Below are positions 1-9,478 of a DNA stretch of 64,000 bases, piece by piece (positions within the stretch are counted from its first letter, which is position 1; each line of letters starts with the position of its first letter). This DNA is from Eublepharis macularius (Eukaryota > Chordata > Lepidosauria > Squamata > Eublepharidae). Both the position numbers and the translations under genes were made by a program. Under the pieces are notes generated by a model that saw only the letters and a program-made list of their open reading frames with translations, ran no database searches and was not told where the DNA came from. The DNA lies in assembly GCF_028583425.1 (NCBI RefSeq), contig NC_072799.1, positions 89,948,217-90,012,216 on the forward strand. The letters are read 5' to 3'.

Positions 1-2
1 CA

Positions 3-1271
3 GACGATGATGGCAGGAAGACAGACCGAATAGTTAAAGAGACCCGCAATTGGAGGCCCGATGAGCTCCAAGCCATAGCTGACCGCATGGGACCCCTGAA
101 CCGAGACTCAGCTATACAATGGTTTGCACACGTGACCATGTCCCAGCCCTCCGCCAGTGGCTCCGATGTAGCTCAGCTGGCCCGCCATTGTGCCAGCCCC
201 GAAATAGTCACCTCTCTTAATGCATACATTTGTAACCGGAGACTAGCCACCCGCAGTCAGTATGGTGCCATGAAAGAGTTGTGCGCCTTCCTATGGCCTA
301 CCAAGAGCTTGAAGGCCTTATACATAGCAGAATCTCAAAAACCCGGAGAGGACCCAGAGGCATATTTAGCCAGGAAACAGCTCCTAGCCGAACTAGCAGA
401 CGAGGTAGATTTAGACTTGAGCGACATGCCGGACTTCGACGACTTAGAATTTAGGAGGGCAGTCATAGATGGAATCAACAGCACCACTCGCCTGGCCCTA
501 GCAGGAGTCGAGCCCGGGAGCATTACATGGGGAGAGCTGGAATCCCGCATCAGGAGCATTGCTGGCCTGTTGCGAGAGACCGGCGCCATCCGCCATGTGA
601 AGTCCCCGGCCTCTCGTAGAAAGGAGAGCGAGCCGATAAGTGCAGTCACCTATGCCAATCATGGCCCCCACTCTCAGTACCGACCGCAGGGACGCAGCCC
701 GTACCCGGAGGCAAGGGGAGGGATCCTGAGGGGAAGGAGCAGTAGCTTTAACCGGGGAAGAGGACCAAGGGACTACCGCCCAGGAGTTTCCTTTGCGCCC
801 ACCCCGAGTTACAGTTCCTCCTCCCAGCAGGGACCCCACGAGCCCCGATTACAGGATGCGCCCTTAGCCCCTTCTCACTCTCGAGCATCACACCCGTACA
901 ATCATCAGGTCTACCCGCCTCCAGATCAGTCTAACGCTTGGGGAGCATCGCAGGGCGACCACGAGGGCTACCGGGACCGCGGCAGCACGCCCCAGTCCAG
1001 GGACCCCCTCCGTTGGGAACTATGGATGCGCCTCAAAAACATTGGAGCGAACATGGAGCTATTCGATGGAAAGCCCACGTCCGTTCTAATGAAAGCGATC
1101 ATGGAGTGGGAAGACCAGCAGCAGCCCCCAGTACCTCCGTCAGCGCCCCCTTTACCGCCAGACCCTCCCTTCTCGAGTCCCCCGATAGCTGCGGTCCGGG
1201 AACGCCCGAGCCCCAACAACCCCTTTAGAGGAAGCGCCACTTCCACCGACCAGTGTGCAGGATCAGAATAG
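3..1271 (+). CDS. gag: Retroviral Gag, C-terminal part (5' truncated by window)
   Basis: The frame is open from the first bases of the window to the TAG at 1269-1271, so the true start is upstream; the first ATG seen, at 87, is probably internal. Gag builds the virus particle. Around 340-385 the product has a stretch with Gln, Pro-Gly-Glu-Asp and a following Leu-Ala-Arg that resembles the major homology region of gammaretroviral capsid. The C-terminal 200 residues are rich in Arg, Gly, Pro, Ser and Tyr, including an RGRG stretch near 745-770. No Cys-His zinc knuckle (CX2CX4HX4C) is present. The frame is the same as pol downstream, separated only by the UAG. The identity as Gag rests on position and the capsid-like motif. 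Confidence 0.85.
   Translation, partial: DDDGRKTDRIVKETRNWRPDELQAIADRMGPLNRDSAIQWFAHVTMSQPSASGSDVAQLARHCASPEIVTSLNAYICNRRLATRSQYGAMKELCAFLWPTKSLKALYIAESQKPGEDPEAYLARKQLLAELADEVDLDLSDMPDFDDLEFRRAVIDGINSTTRLALAGVEPGSITWGELESRIRSIAGLLRETGAIRHVKSPASRRKESEPISAVTYANHGPHSQYRPQGRSPYPEARGGILRGRSSSFNRGRGPRDYRPGVSFAPTPSYSSSSQQGPHEPRLQDAPLAPSHSRASHPYNHQVYPPPDQSNAWGASQGDHEGYRDRGSTPQSRDPLRWELWMRLKNIGANMELFDGKPTSVLMKAIMEWEDQQQPPVPPSAPPLPPDPPFSSPPIAAVRERPSPNNPFRGSATSTDQCAGSE
1269..1271 (+). promoter_or_regulatory. In-frame UAG between gag and pol (readthrough site)
   Basis: The gag TAG is followed by a frame that stays open without any shift into protease. This is the layout used by gammaretroviruses and epsilonretroviruses, where a small share of ribosomes read the UAG as an amino acid to make Gag-Pol. 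The bases after it are GGGTCGCCCC. I did not fold the downstream region, so a stimulatory pseudoknot is not shown. Confidence 0.75.
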
Positions 1272-4200
1272 GGTCGCCCCGAGTCCCAGTCTCCCTCCGT
1301 GGGCATAGTTGCCAAACTAAAGCCGGACACATGGGGGAGACCGACAGTGAAGGCAGGGATCGGGACTCCCGGGGAAAAGAAGAAGCCTGCCACTCTCCTC
1401 ATAGATACCGGAGCTTCACTTAATATACTCCGGCCCACCTTAGTCACTAAGGGAACTCAGACCCCCACCACCATGCAGCTCGCCGGTTTTGGAGGCGGCA
1501 TGCAGGAATCACAGGTCTGGCAGGATATCCCCCTCTCCGTTGGGAACCTGGCCACCCGGATTTCGGCATGCGCAAACCGGGGAGAGGATGATGGACTTTT
1601 GGGCATGCCATTTTTCCGTGCCGAGGGACTGACCATCGACCTAGCAAATGGGCTCCTGTGGCGCATCCCAGGAGGCCCAGACTTCGTCAATGCAATCCAT
1701 CGGTGCGCAGCCCTTAAGGCCCCCCTTCCTCTCGCCCCCATCACAGGAGACCCCTGGGTTCAGGACTTTCCCGAAGTGTGGGTGACAGACAAGGCCGAGT
1801 GTGGGATAGTGAAGGGCACCTGCGTCCTGATTGAAGGAAAGGACCCCCCTCCCCAACAACAGTACAAGTACCCAGCGGAAGCTGAGGCAGGGATAGCCAA
1901 AACTATAGAAGGACTCCTTGAGTGGGACGTCATACTCCCGATGCAGTCCATCTGCAACGCCCCATTGTGGCCAGTTCTAAAGGCAGATGGAGTGACCTGG
2001 AGAATGACGGTCGACTTCCGTGCCCTGAATGCCACCACCCCTCCAGTTGCCCCGGTTGTGGCCAAGTACAATGAGATCCTAACGGCCATTGCCGCTGGGT
2101 CCCGGTTCTACTCGGTCATAGACCTGGCCAACGCTTTCCATTCCATCCGGTTGCATGAGTCTTGCTGGTACAAGTTCGCGTTCACTTTCCGCGGCCAGCA
2201 ATACGCATTCAAACGGACACCCCAGGGATTCCACTCCAGCCCCAGTATTTGTCATGCCCATGTAGTTCAGATGTGGGAACGCCTCCAACCCTCCTCGAGG
2301 CCCCACGTACTGAGCTACGTGGATGACATTTTAGTCCACGCCCCCACGGAAGAATTAGCCCGCCAAATCACCAGGGAAGTCCTGGAACTCCTCCGCGAGA
2401 CTGGGTTCAAGGCAAGCAGGGAAAAGGCCCAATTGGTTCAGACCAGCGTCAAGTACCTGGGTCTGACCCTGGGACCCGAGGGTCGCACCCCGGATGCCCA
2501 GCGAATGGAGGTCATTTCCAAGCTGCCTGCACCCACCGATGTCCCCTCCCTCAGAGCCCTTCTAGGAACTTTTAACTTTTCCCGAGACTTCATCGAGTCC
2601 TTTGCAGACAAAGCTCGCCCCCTTTACGCCCTCCTCAAGAAGAACACTCCCTGGGAGTGGGGACCGGAGCAACAGACAGCCTTAGCCGAGCTGAAACGCA
2701 GTCTGGCCGCAGCCCCGGCCCTAGCCCATCCAGATGTCACCCAGCCATTCTTTATTCAGTTAGCAGTGTCAGACAAGAGCATAGGAGCCACGCTCACCCA
2801 GCAGCAAGCGGGAACCGCTAGAGTAGTAGCCTATGCCTCTCGCAATCTAACTTCAGTAGAGACCAAGTTTAGCCCATGCGAAAAGACTTGCCTTGCTCTA
2901 GTTTGGAGTCTGACCCATTGGGAATTTATCATAGGAGGTTCACGTACAATAGTTCAGACGACTCACACGCCCCTCAAATATATTCTGTCTGGCAAGATAC
3001 AAGATGGACAAGTCTCGAACGCCCGCATAGCACAGTGGACCCTGGCCCTGGTCAACCGCGGAGTAGAATTCAAAAAGGAAACCACTGAGCCACCAGCCCC
3101 CTATGGCCTGTTAGTAACCGGGACCGAGCACGAGTGCCCCCTGGACCCACCACCGCAGGTTGTGTGGCCAGTCACTTGGGGAGTCCCGCTAGAGGAAGCC
3201 CGACAGAACGGCTTCACATGCTGGTTCTGTGACGGCTCCTCCTTTCACGTTGGAGGCTCCCCTCGGACAGGCTACGGCGCCGTGCGAGTGAGCGACGCCC
3301 ATACTCTCAAAGGTCCAGCCCGCCCCCATTCCAGCCAAGCGGCTGAGGTGCAAGCGCTTCTGGCAGTGCTTGAGTTTGAGCCCCCAGAAAGCCCGCTTGC
3401 CATTTACACAGACTCGGATTGGACGGCCAAAGCCGCCACGCTCTGGCTCCCAGTGTGGCAGAATCAGGGGTGGAGAGCAAGTGATGGGAAACCCGTAGCC
3501 CACCTACAACTATGGCAGCAAGTCGCAGCACTCCTTCAGTCCCGCTCAGGCCCAACGCGGGTTACCCATGTCAAGGGACACCAGAAGACAAACTCAGAGA
3601 CCGCTTATTGGAATGACCAGGCAGACCTCGCAGCCAAGGCAGCCGCCACTGAAAATGCTCCCCTACCGGAACCAGCTACCGATTGCCCCTTACACCCTGT
3701 CACCACTCGCGCACAAGCCCGCAGCCAGGCTCAGGGAACTACGGAAACACTAGACCTAGCACAACTGCAGCTATCTGACCCAGAAATAGCCGACCTCCTA
3801 GCCGCAGGAAGAGATCAGACAGGGAGACTCATGATCAGAGAAGAAGAAGGCATAGTTTGGGCAGTAGATACAGCCGGTGAACGCCACTGGGTAGTGCCAT
3901 TGGAAGTTAGGGCCGACCTAATTCAGTTCGTCCACGAGCAGGGACACCGAGGCAAGGACCTGACTCTGGAAAGGGTAAAAGAGGTTGGATGGTGGCCTGG
4001 CATGCGCACCGAAGTAGCGCAATGGGTAGACAACTGTCTGTCCTGCGCTATGGTCAATGCAGACCCCACCGGACCTAGAGCTCCCCTCCAGCATCAGAGA
4101 ATTGACGGACCATGGGCTCGCATACAAATTGACTTTATCGGCCCCCTTCCCCCCACTCCTCGCGGCAATCGCTACTGTCTCACTGTCATAGACCCCTTTA

Positions 4201-5111
4201 GCAAATGGGTCGAAGCGTTTCCGTGCAAGCGCAACAATGCAGCCACCACAGCCAAACTACTGTTCAACAATGTCTTTTCAAGATGGGGCATTGTGAGAGT
4301 CATGGACTCTGATTTAGGCTCACACTTCATCGGAGAAGTCACACAGGAGCTTTGCAAGGCGCTAGGCATCCAGCAACGCTTCCACATAGCCGGCCACCCT
4401 CAAGCTTCGGGCGCCATAGAAAGAACCAACCGGACCCTCAAGGAGGCTCTCCGCAAGATGGTTCGCTCCTCCGGGAGAGACTGGGATGAAAAACTCCCCA
4501 TAATCCTAATGGCCATTAGAGGCACTACCGCAGTTCACGGGCTCACACCCCATATGGTAATGACAGGGCGAAGAATGCAGCTTCCGGAAGCCTTCTGGCT
4601 AGATACGCAGCTCCCTTCTGATATGCAGCCCGTAGTGATTAATGACGCTTGGGTCCAGGATCTGCTCTCATCCATACACGCTGTCCACATGCAAGTGGCC
4701 CAGAAGTTGGGCACCGCTCAGAAAGATATGGACCGCAAATTAGGATGGGTCAGGAACCCCAGGCAGTGGGAGGAAGGACAGCTCGTTCTGTACAGGAAGT
4801 TCTCGCAAAAGGCGCATTCGCTAGCAGCCAAATGGCAAGGCCCAGTCCCCATCACGAAAAGAGTCTCCCCAGCCGTCTATCAGGTAGCTATCCAGAGAAA
4901 GACAGGAGGCACATGGCTAAAATACTTTCACGCCTCTCAGTTAAAAGAATGGAAAGGGAAGCCGCTGCAAACCGCCCCTCCTGTGTATGACCCTGGGGGA
5001 GCCGCCACCAGCCCAGCCCCCCTCTGCCCAGTGATTCGCCAGATATCCCTTCACCCTGGGCCGGAGATACCCTGTGTCCCCTTAGACCAGACCTTTGTAG
5101 CCTTAGTATAA
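1272..5111 (+). CDS. pol: Pol polyprotein: protease, reverse transcriptase, RNase H, integrase
   Basis: One uninterrupted frame of about 1280 codons in the gag frame. Residues below are counted from the GTG at 1299. The protease has LIDTGAS with Asp36. Reverse transcriptase spans about 190-560 with SVIDLANAF and the YVDD box at 340-343 (TAC at 2316). RNase H has Asp645, Glu683, Asp705 and Asp776. Integrase has an N-terminal zinc site (His879, His883, Cys913, Cys916) and a DD35E core: Asp945, Asp1005, Glu1041, with exactly 35 residues between the last two. A GPVPITKRV stretch near the C-terminus resembles the GPY/F module. All catalytic residues I could check are present. The product copies viral RNA to DNA and integrates it. 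The frame ends 1.55 kb before env, unlike gammaretroviruses, where pol and env overlap. Confidence 0.95.
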   Translation, partial: GRPESQSPSVGIVAKLKPDTWGRPTVKAGIGTPGEKKKPATLLIDTGASLNILRPTLVTKGTQTPTTMQLAGFGGGMQESQVWQDIPLSVGNLATRISACANRGEDDGLLGMPFFRAEGLTIDLANGLLWRIPGGPDFVNAIHRCAALKAPLPLAPITGDPWVQDFPEVWVTDKAECGIVKGTCVLIEGKDPPPQQQYKYPAEAEAGIAKTIEGLLEWDVILPMQSICNAPLWPVLKADGVTWRMTVDFRALNATTPPVAPVVAKYNEILTAIAAGSRFYSVIDLANAFHSIRLHESCWYKFAFTFRGQQYAFKRTPQGFHSSPSICHAHVVQMWERLQPSSRPHVLSYVDDILVHAPTEELARQITREVLELLRETGFKASREKAQLVQTSVKYLGLTLGPEGRTPDAQRMEVISKLPAPTDVPSLRALLGTFNFSRDFIESFADKARPLYALLKKNTPWEWGPEQQTALAELKRSLAAAPALAHPDVTQPFFIQLAVSDKSIGATLTQQQAGTARVVAYASRNLTSVETKFSPCEKTCLALVWSLTHWEFIIGGSRTIVQTTHTPLKYILSGKIQDGQVSNARIAQWTLALVNRGVEFKKETTEPPAPYGLLVTGTEHECPLDPPPQVVWPVTWGVPLEEARQNGFTCWFCDGSSFHVGGSPRTGYGAVRVSDAHTLKGPARPHSSQAAEVQALLAVLEFEPPESPLAIYTDSDWTAKAATLWLPVWQNQGWRASDGKPVAHLQLWQQVAALLQSRSGPTRVTHVKGHQKTNSETAYWNDQADLAAKAAATENAPLPEPATDCPLHPVTTRAQARSQAQGTTETLDLAQLQLSDPEIADLLAAGRDQTGRLMIREEEGIVWAVDTAGERHWVVPLEVRADLIQFVHEQGHRGKDLTLERVKEVGWWPGMRTEVAQWVDNCLSCAMVNADPTGPRAPLQHQRIDGPWARIQIDFIGPLPPTPRGNRYCLTVIDPFSKWVEAFPCKRNNAATTAKLLFNNVFSRWGIVRVMDSDLGSHFIGEVTQELCKALGIQQRFHIAGHPQASGAIERTNRTLKEALRKMVRSSGRDWDEKLPIILMAIRGTTAVHGLTPHMVMTGRRMQLPEAFWLDTQLPSDMQPVVINDAWVQDLLSSIHAVHMQVAQKLGTAQKDMDRKLGWVRNPRQWEEGQLVLYRKFSQKAHSLAAKWQGPVPITKRVSPAVYQVAIQRKTGGTWLKYFHASQLKEWKGKPLQTAPPVYDPGGAATSPAPLCPVIRQISLHPGPEIPCVPLDQTFVALV

Positions 5112-6668
5112 AAGAAACAGTAGAATATGTAGATATAGGTGTGAATGTCAAAAGTTTTTCCAGTTCTATTCTTTAACTTCATTAGGCGGGCCCCACAGTT
5201 GGGACCCTTGGGGAAGACACGGCAACCAAAGCCAAATAGGACCACCACCGAGAGTGATTCTTAATTGGATTGTAAGCCGCATGTTCGGAAAAAAATTGCA
5301 CAGGCAAAAGAGATTTGCTGTGTGTGAAAGTGTTTGGAGAGGCTTTAGCCCAAAAGTGAATGTAGTCTTCCAACGTTGAAACCACCAAAAAAGGTGATTT
5401 CTTTGTTTGAAAACATTTCACCCGCCGTGCTGGTGAAGATCCCGCATCTACGTAGATTCGGGGTCTCACCTGCCAGACCCACGCTTTCGCATGATGGTCG
5501 GCTTTGGCTTTGAGGGCCGTGCCTCCCCTGGAAAAGGACCCCCAGATAGCCCAACATCCCTCTTTTACTAATGCTCATACTCGTCATGGTGAGTTGCTAT
5601 ACGGCGCCACCATCTAGTACGCTTTAGTGCAAAGGTAAGAGACCCGCCAGTATTCTGTAAATATGTTACCTCTGGAATATGTTATTGAGGTGCGTTCGCT
5701 ACGCACAAGGGGCAGCGTGCCTCATTTACATAGCCAGGATCCCCCGCGCCAAGATGACCCCCGAATAACCCAGACCCAGTGGCGCCGGCAGATCTCGGCC
5801 GCCTCCGCCGCTTTTCGATAAACGCCGCCGAGCACCTTCGGCTCCACTTCGGCCCTTTCCGCCAGCAGCCGCCCACCCCGTCCGATGTAATCTTTTCCCT
5901 TGCCCGTACCGTATAAGGGAAAAGAAGTGGGGGAGACATATTGAAGATATAATGAAGCCATGCCAGGCCTTCCAAGTAGGGGCAACCTAAAAGCATCCCA
6001 CATCCGGGAGCTTCTGCTCTGTGTATTTTTCTTTTTGCTCGGTGTATTTTCCTTTTTGGTGTATCTTTTTTTTTTAAACCAGAAAATGGGGCCTCCCGAG
6101 GGAGTCCCTCCAAAAATTGCTTGTCCTGCAAACATATGATGAAAGCCCATTTTTAGGAAGTTAAGCGAAGGTCCCCGTTTGCAGCAACCCGTATAGTTGC
6201 TGGATACCGCTCTCTAGTTTTTTTCCTTTTAAAACGGCAAGGCCAGGCCGAGCCGGACCGATAACTCTCAGCCCGCAAAATAAAAGCAGCCCGCCACCGA
6301 GCAAGGGGCACCTGAAGGCCACATAGTCTAGGCACCCAGGGACCCCTGGGGCGAGTTTGCATAATCCCGCCTAACGTACAGCTGACCCTTGCTCGACGTA
6401 AAGACGTCTCCCCTGAAATATACATGCTTTAGGAAGAAGCCCCCGCACAGGAGTTCCCCAGAGCAACAAGCTGGAAGGCTCGCTTAGTGCCCCTGGGACT
6501 TCTCGTTCGAACCCCGCCTAATAGACAGTGCTGGCAGAAAAACACCCTCCCTTTTCCCCCCACTTCACTTTATTTTATTTTTGCTGCAACAAACTCAGGG
6601 AGCCTGTACTTATATCCACAGGTCTCCCCAGGATATTTTCACTACAGAAAGGAAAAGAAGGCCAGGAG
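5112..6668 (+). other. Non-coding pol-env spacer of the provirus
   Basis: No convincing frame is present on either strand; the minus-strand frames of 140-150 codons at 5682-6150 are low-complexity and resemble nothing I know. Visible structure includes a short hairpin (GTGCG and CGCAC around a 7-base loop near 5691-5707) and a long T-rich tract at about 6024-6076 that ends in CCAG (candidate splice acceptor at about 6080). A second pyrimidine-rich stretch at 6550-6598 precedes several AGs upstream of the env ATG at 6669. Such acceptors would serve a spliced env mRNA. The spacer may hold a decayed accessory gene or leader, but I cannot show this. Confidence 0.6.
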
Positions 6669-7538
6669 ATGAGGCACCTGGCTACCCTGTGTTTGCTTGT
6701 GCTGGCAGGCACCCTAATAGAGGGACGCCCGTCCAAATTAATGCCCTACCCCCATTGGAGATGTATTAATACCCTGTCAGGAAATGAAATGATGGTCTGC
6801 AAGGTTGTGCAGCAGAGCAATATGACCACCCCCACGGATCGCACAAACTTCCGCAGTTGTGAAGAGCAGTGGATCCGACCCCCAGAGCTTGTTATTTTAT
6901 GTGTGGGAGTAAAAACCATGTCCCAAGAATTAGTGTGCTACTCAACTACTGACACAGTGTCACCACTCGCTCCGATTCCATGTATGTTTCTTCCCCGTAT
7001 AAGGCCAGCCCCCACCACAGTCCCGGTGGTAGACAAATATACCACCCCTGCCAATGTCGAAACCTCGCCCTTTGTCACTGAGGCTTTCGGACCATACTGT
7101 GAAGTTATTTTAGTGTCGGCCGCAGTATGGAAGGCAGGAGACCCCTTTAGAATGACCATCCTACTAGGCACTACTACCACTGAGTCTGCATCTGTCACTA
7201 TCACGCCCCCTTCAGGCACAGTTCTCTCCTTTACTATAGAACGCTGGGAGAACCTGACCTGGATTGTAAAAGAGGAAGACCTAGCCAAACATGGCCCACC
7301 CGATTGGATACTGGTTCAACAAACGCCCGAATGCCAAACCAAGCCCCTAGTAGAGAAATTTCACCGGCTTGGGTTGCTCTTTGTAAATTTGACTCACGAA
7401 CCAGGCAATTATTCCCTGCTGATCCGGACCCAGGAGACCCACACCATCCAAATTGACCCTTTGATTGCTAGCAATGAACAATTAAGCCAAGGCGGCACGC
7501 ATATAGTGGGCTCCCATGTTTTGAAAACTGACATTTGA
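6669..7538 (+). pseudogene. env: Env surface subunit (SU) part, ended early by in-frame TGA
   Basis: The ATG at 6669 begins a hydrophobic leader (residues about 4-16, Leu/Ala/Val-rich) typical of a signal peptide, followed by a cysteine-bearing ectodomain with several N-X-S/T glycosylation sites. The track-style start at 6528 would put 47 non-hydrophobic residues before the leader, so 6669 is preferred. The frame stops at TGA 7536-7538, yet the same frame is open again immediately afterwards through the furin site and TM subunit. The break is therefore one nonsense codon in an otherwise continuous env. As it stands, the copy would make only a secreted SU fragment of about 289 residues. Confidence 0.85.
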
Positions 7539-9056
7539 GAGAGAGTTCTAGTCCGCCCGCAAATGTCTTTAAAAGAGATCCGCATAGACTTAGCTGAGCT
7601 AAATATAACCCAGAGGCTGCCGCAGTGCGCTCCCTATCTGGAGGCCGGTAGCAAGGGTTGGAATGCATGGCTACAACTGTGGATCGATCCCTCTCCTTCT
7701 CTCTCGCGTGCCAGACGAAGCATTGCCGACTGGACTGCTCCTGCAGCCGGAGGCTTAGCAATCATGGATTCGGTCAACATTGAGACTCTCGCTAATAAGT
7801 TTGCCCATGTCACGACTAGCATCTCCGACTTAGGTAAACCGGTGGTGCAGTCCCTAAATTCCATCTCGAATGGGCAACACGAGATCAGCTCCATTTTAGT
7901 TAACTGGGAGAGTCAAATTGAAAGAGATTTTTCTCTGCTGCTCAAAGGAACGCAGTCTGTGGAACGCAACGTGTCAATAGCCATGGCATGTATGCAAGCC
8001 CAACAATTAAATCAGGCTGTGGCCATGGGGCTAATTCGGCAAGCCACAGACGGGCACTTGCCCCTGGAAATTAAAAGATTGATTACGCCCAAATTGTCAC
8101 CCATTGAACTGGAGCTTGAATCCTGGTGGTCTCTCGTAAATTCCTCATTCTCACCGACCACCCAGGAGCTTAAATTATTTTTATTAACGGCCAGTGCGCA
8201 CGAGTCATTCCATGTGTATCCAGTCGTGCCTCTGGGACTCCAAGTTAGCGACACCGAGGTCCTCTACGCCCGCCACCCTGACCATTGGGCCCGCTTCACC
8301 CCGACCGGATGGCAGCTTGTCAGCCTCCAAGGGTGCCAGCATCGAGACCAGACCGGCTTCATTTGCCAGGACCAAGCCTTTGCACCGCATCACCCCTGTG
8401 TAGCCCCGCAAGTCGACGCCCTCAACGAGTGCTCTTTCGAGGTCGTCCGGGAGAACAGCTCCGCTGTGGTCTACCTTGGGAAAGGATGTGCCTGCGTGCG
8501 AACGGCCTGCGACTTTGTGGTCCTGAATTCGTTCCAGCTCAAGCCCGTGATCCCGGGAGTCAACCGCTGCTTCTGCAACCTGTCCTCGGTGGCAGCCTGC
8601 GACTTCACCTACACGGTACCGGTCTGGACCCAAGAAGAGATCCTGGTGGCACCCTCCATCTATCGACATGTGAAGCCCATCTCCCTCGGCATCGGTCTGG
8701 AGCTAATCCACGAGCTCCTGGCCCACCCGCAGCTCCACCGCACCCTCCAGAGCATCCAGAGGGACGGGGACACTACTGCTCTGGTTGTGTCCCACAACGG
8801 CAAGGAAATTTTGGATCTTGTCCAGCGGATTAAGACCACCGGAGAGCACTCGTGGTGGGAAACCCTCTTTGGTTGGAGCCCCACTGCCACTGGAATTTAC
8901 AATTTGGCTTTGCACCCGATCATCGTTATTTTGGCCTTTCAAGTTTTGTTGTGCGCCTCACTGCTTTATTTGGGCTGTTGGAGCCGCCGACAGCTCCAGC
9001 AACTCCAACTGTCCTACCGTTTGGATCACTACAACCCCGACCTCCTCTTGCCTTAA
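7539..9056 (+). pseudogene. env: Env SU C-terminus and transmembrane subunit, downstream of the stop
   Basis: This continues the SU frame after the TGA at 7536-7538; the first internal ATG is at 7563. A basic RARR cleavage site sits at 7707-7718, followed by an Ala/Gly-rich, fusion-peptide-like stretch. Heptad-like helical sequence spans about 7770-8060. A cysteine-rich ectodomain lies at about 8330-8620, with a membrane anchor near 8900-8975 and a short Arg/Gln-rich tail. The TM part is about 445 residues, much longer than in gammaretroviruses. I do not see the usual CX6CC motif next to an immunosuppressive-like segment. TM would drive membrane fusion, but in this copy it is cut off from the start codon. 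Confidence 0.85.
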
Positions 9057-9478
9057 TGTTTGTTCTTGGCGCCCCATTTCTATTCCTTGCTTATTTTGTT
9101 GTTTATGGTGTTATGAACTATGATTATGTTTATTGTGTGTATGGATCCTGCACCGGCCCCATGGACGCTCCGCTGCCGGACACCGCTCCGAGGCCCTCTT
9201 GTGGACTAGGGGGGGACATAGTTCCCTGCCTCCCAGCCCACGGCCCGCCTACGAACGACTGCTAGCGGCACTACCTCCATGAGGACTAGAACTGTGTGCC
9301 TGAAGCCCTTCTCGCCGCTCACCGACCCTGCTCTGCGGATTGACGCAGACAGCAAGGGGGGGTGGAAGCGTGTTTTGGGACACATGGACTAAGCTTGCTT
9401 GTTCTTGTAAATATGCAACCCAGTCTAGCAGCTGTACTGCGGACTGAGCCATCTGTGATCTTTGTTGCTCTATGGTCT
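9057..9478 (+). other. Provirus region after env, no gene recognised
   Basis: This is non-coding between the env stop and the ATGAATT array. It contains two G runs (near 9209-9215 and 9356-9362) that could be mistaken for polypurine tracts. The second is followed by GGAAGCG and TG, but the sequence beyond lacks LTR features. A frame at 9362-9613 runs into the repeat array and is probably chance. Confidence 0.5.

Noticed and set aside
5682-6150. Two overlapping minus-strand frames of 142-149 codons in the pol-env spacer
   Set aside because: They are antisense to the provirus, low in complexity (Lys/Arg runs from the T-rich tract) and without similarity I recognise.
6495-6525. GTTCGAACCCCGCC, like a tRNA T-arm, in the pol-env spacer
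   Set aside because: The bases on both sides do not form the T stem or the rest of a cloverleaf.
9345-9375. G-rich tract followed by TG as the start of the 3' LTR
   Set aside because: The downstream sequence to 10570 lacks LTR features, and the inverted terminus at 12050 matches the boundary at 10572 better.
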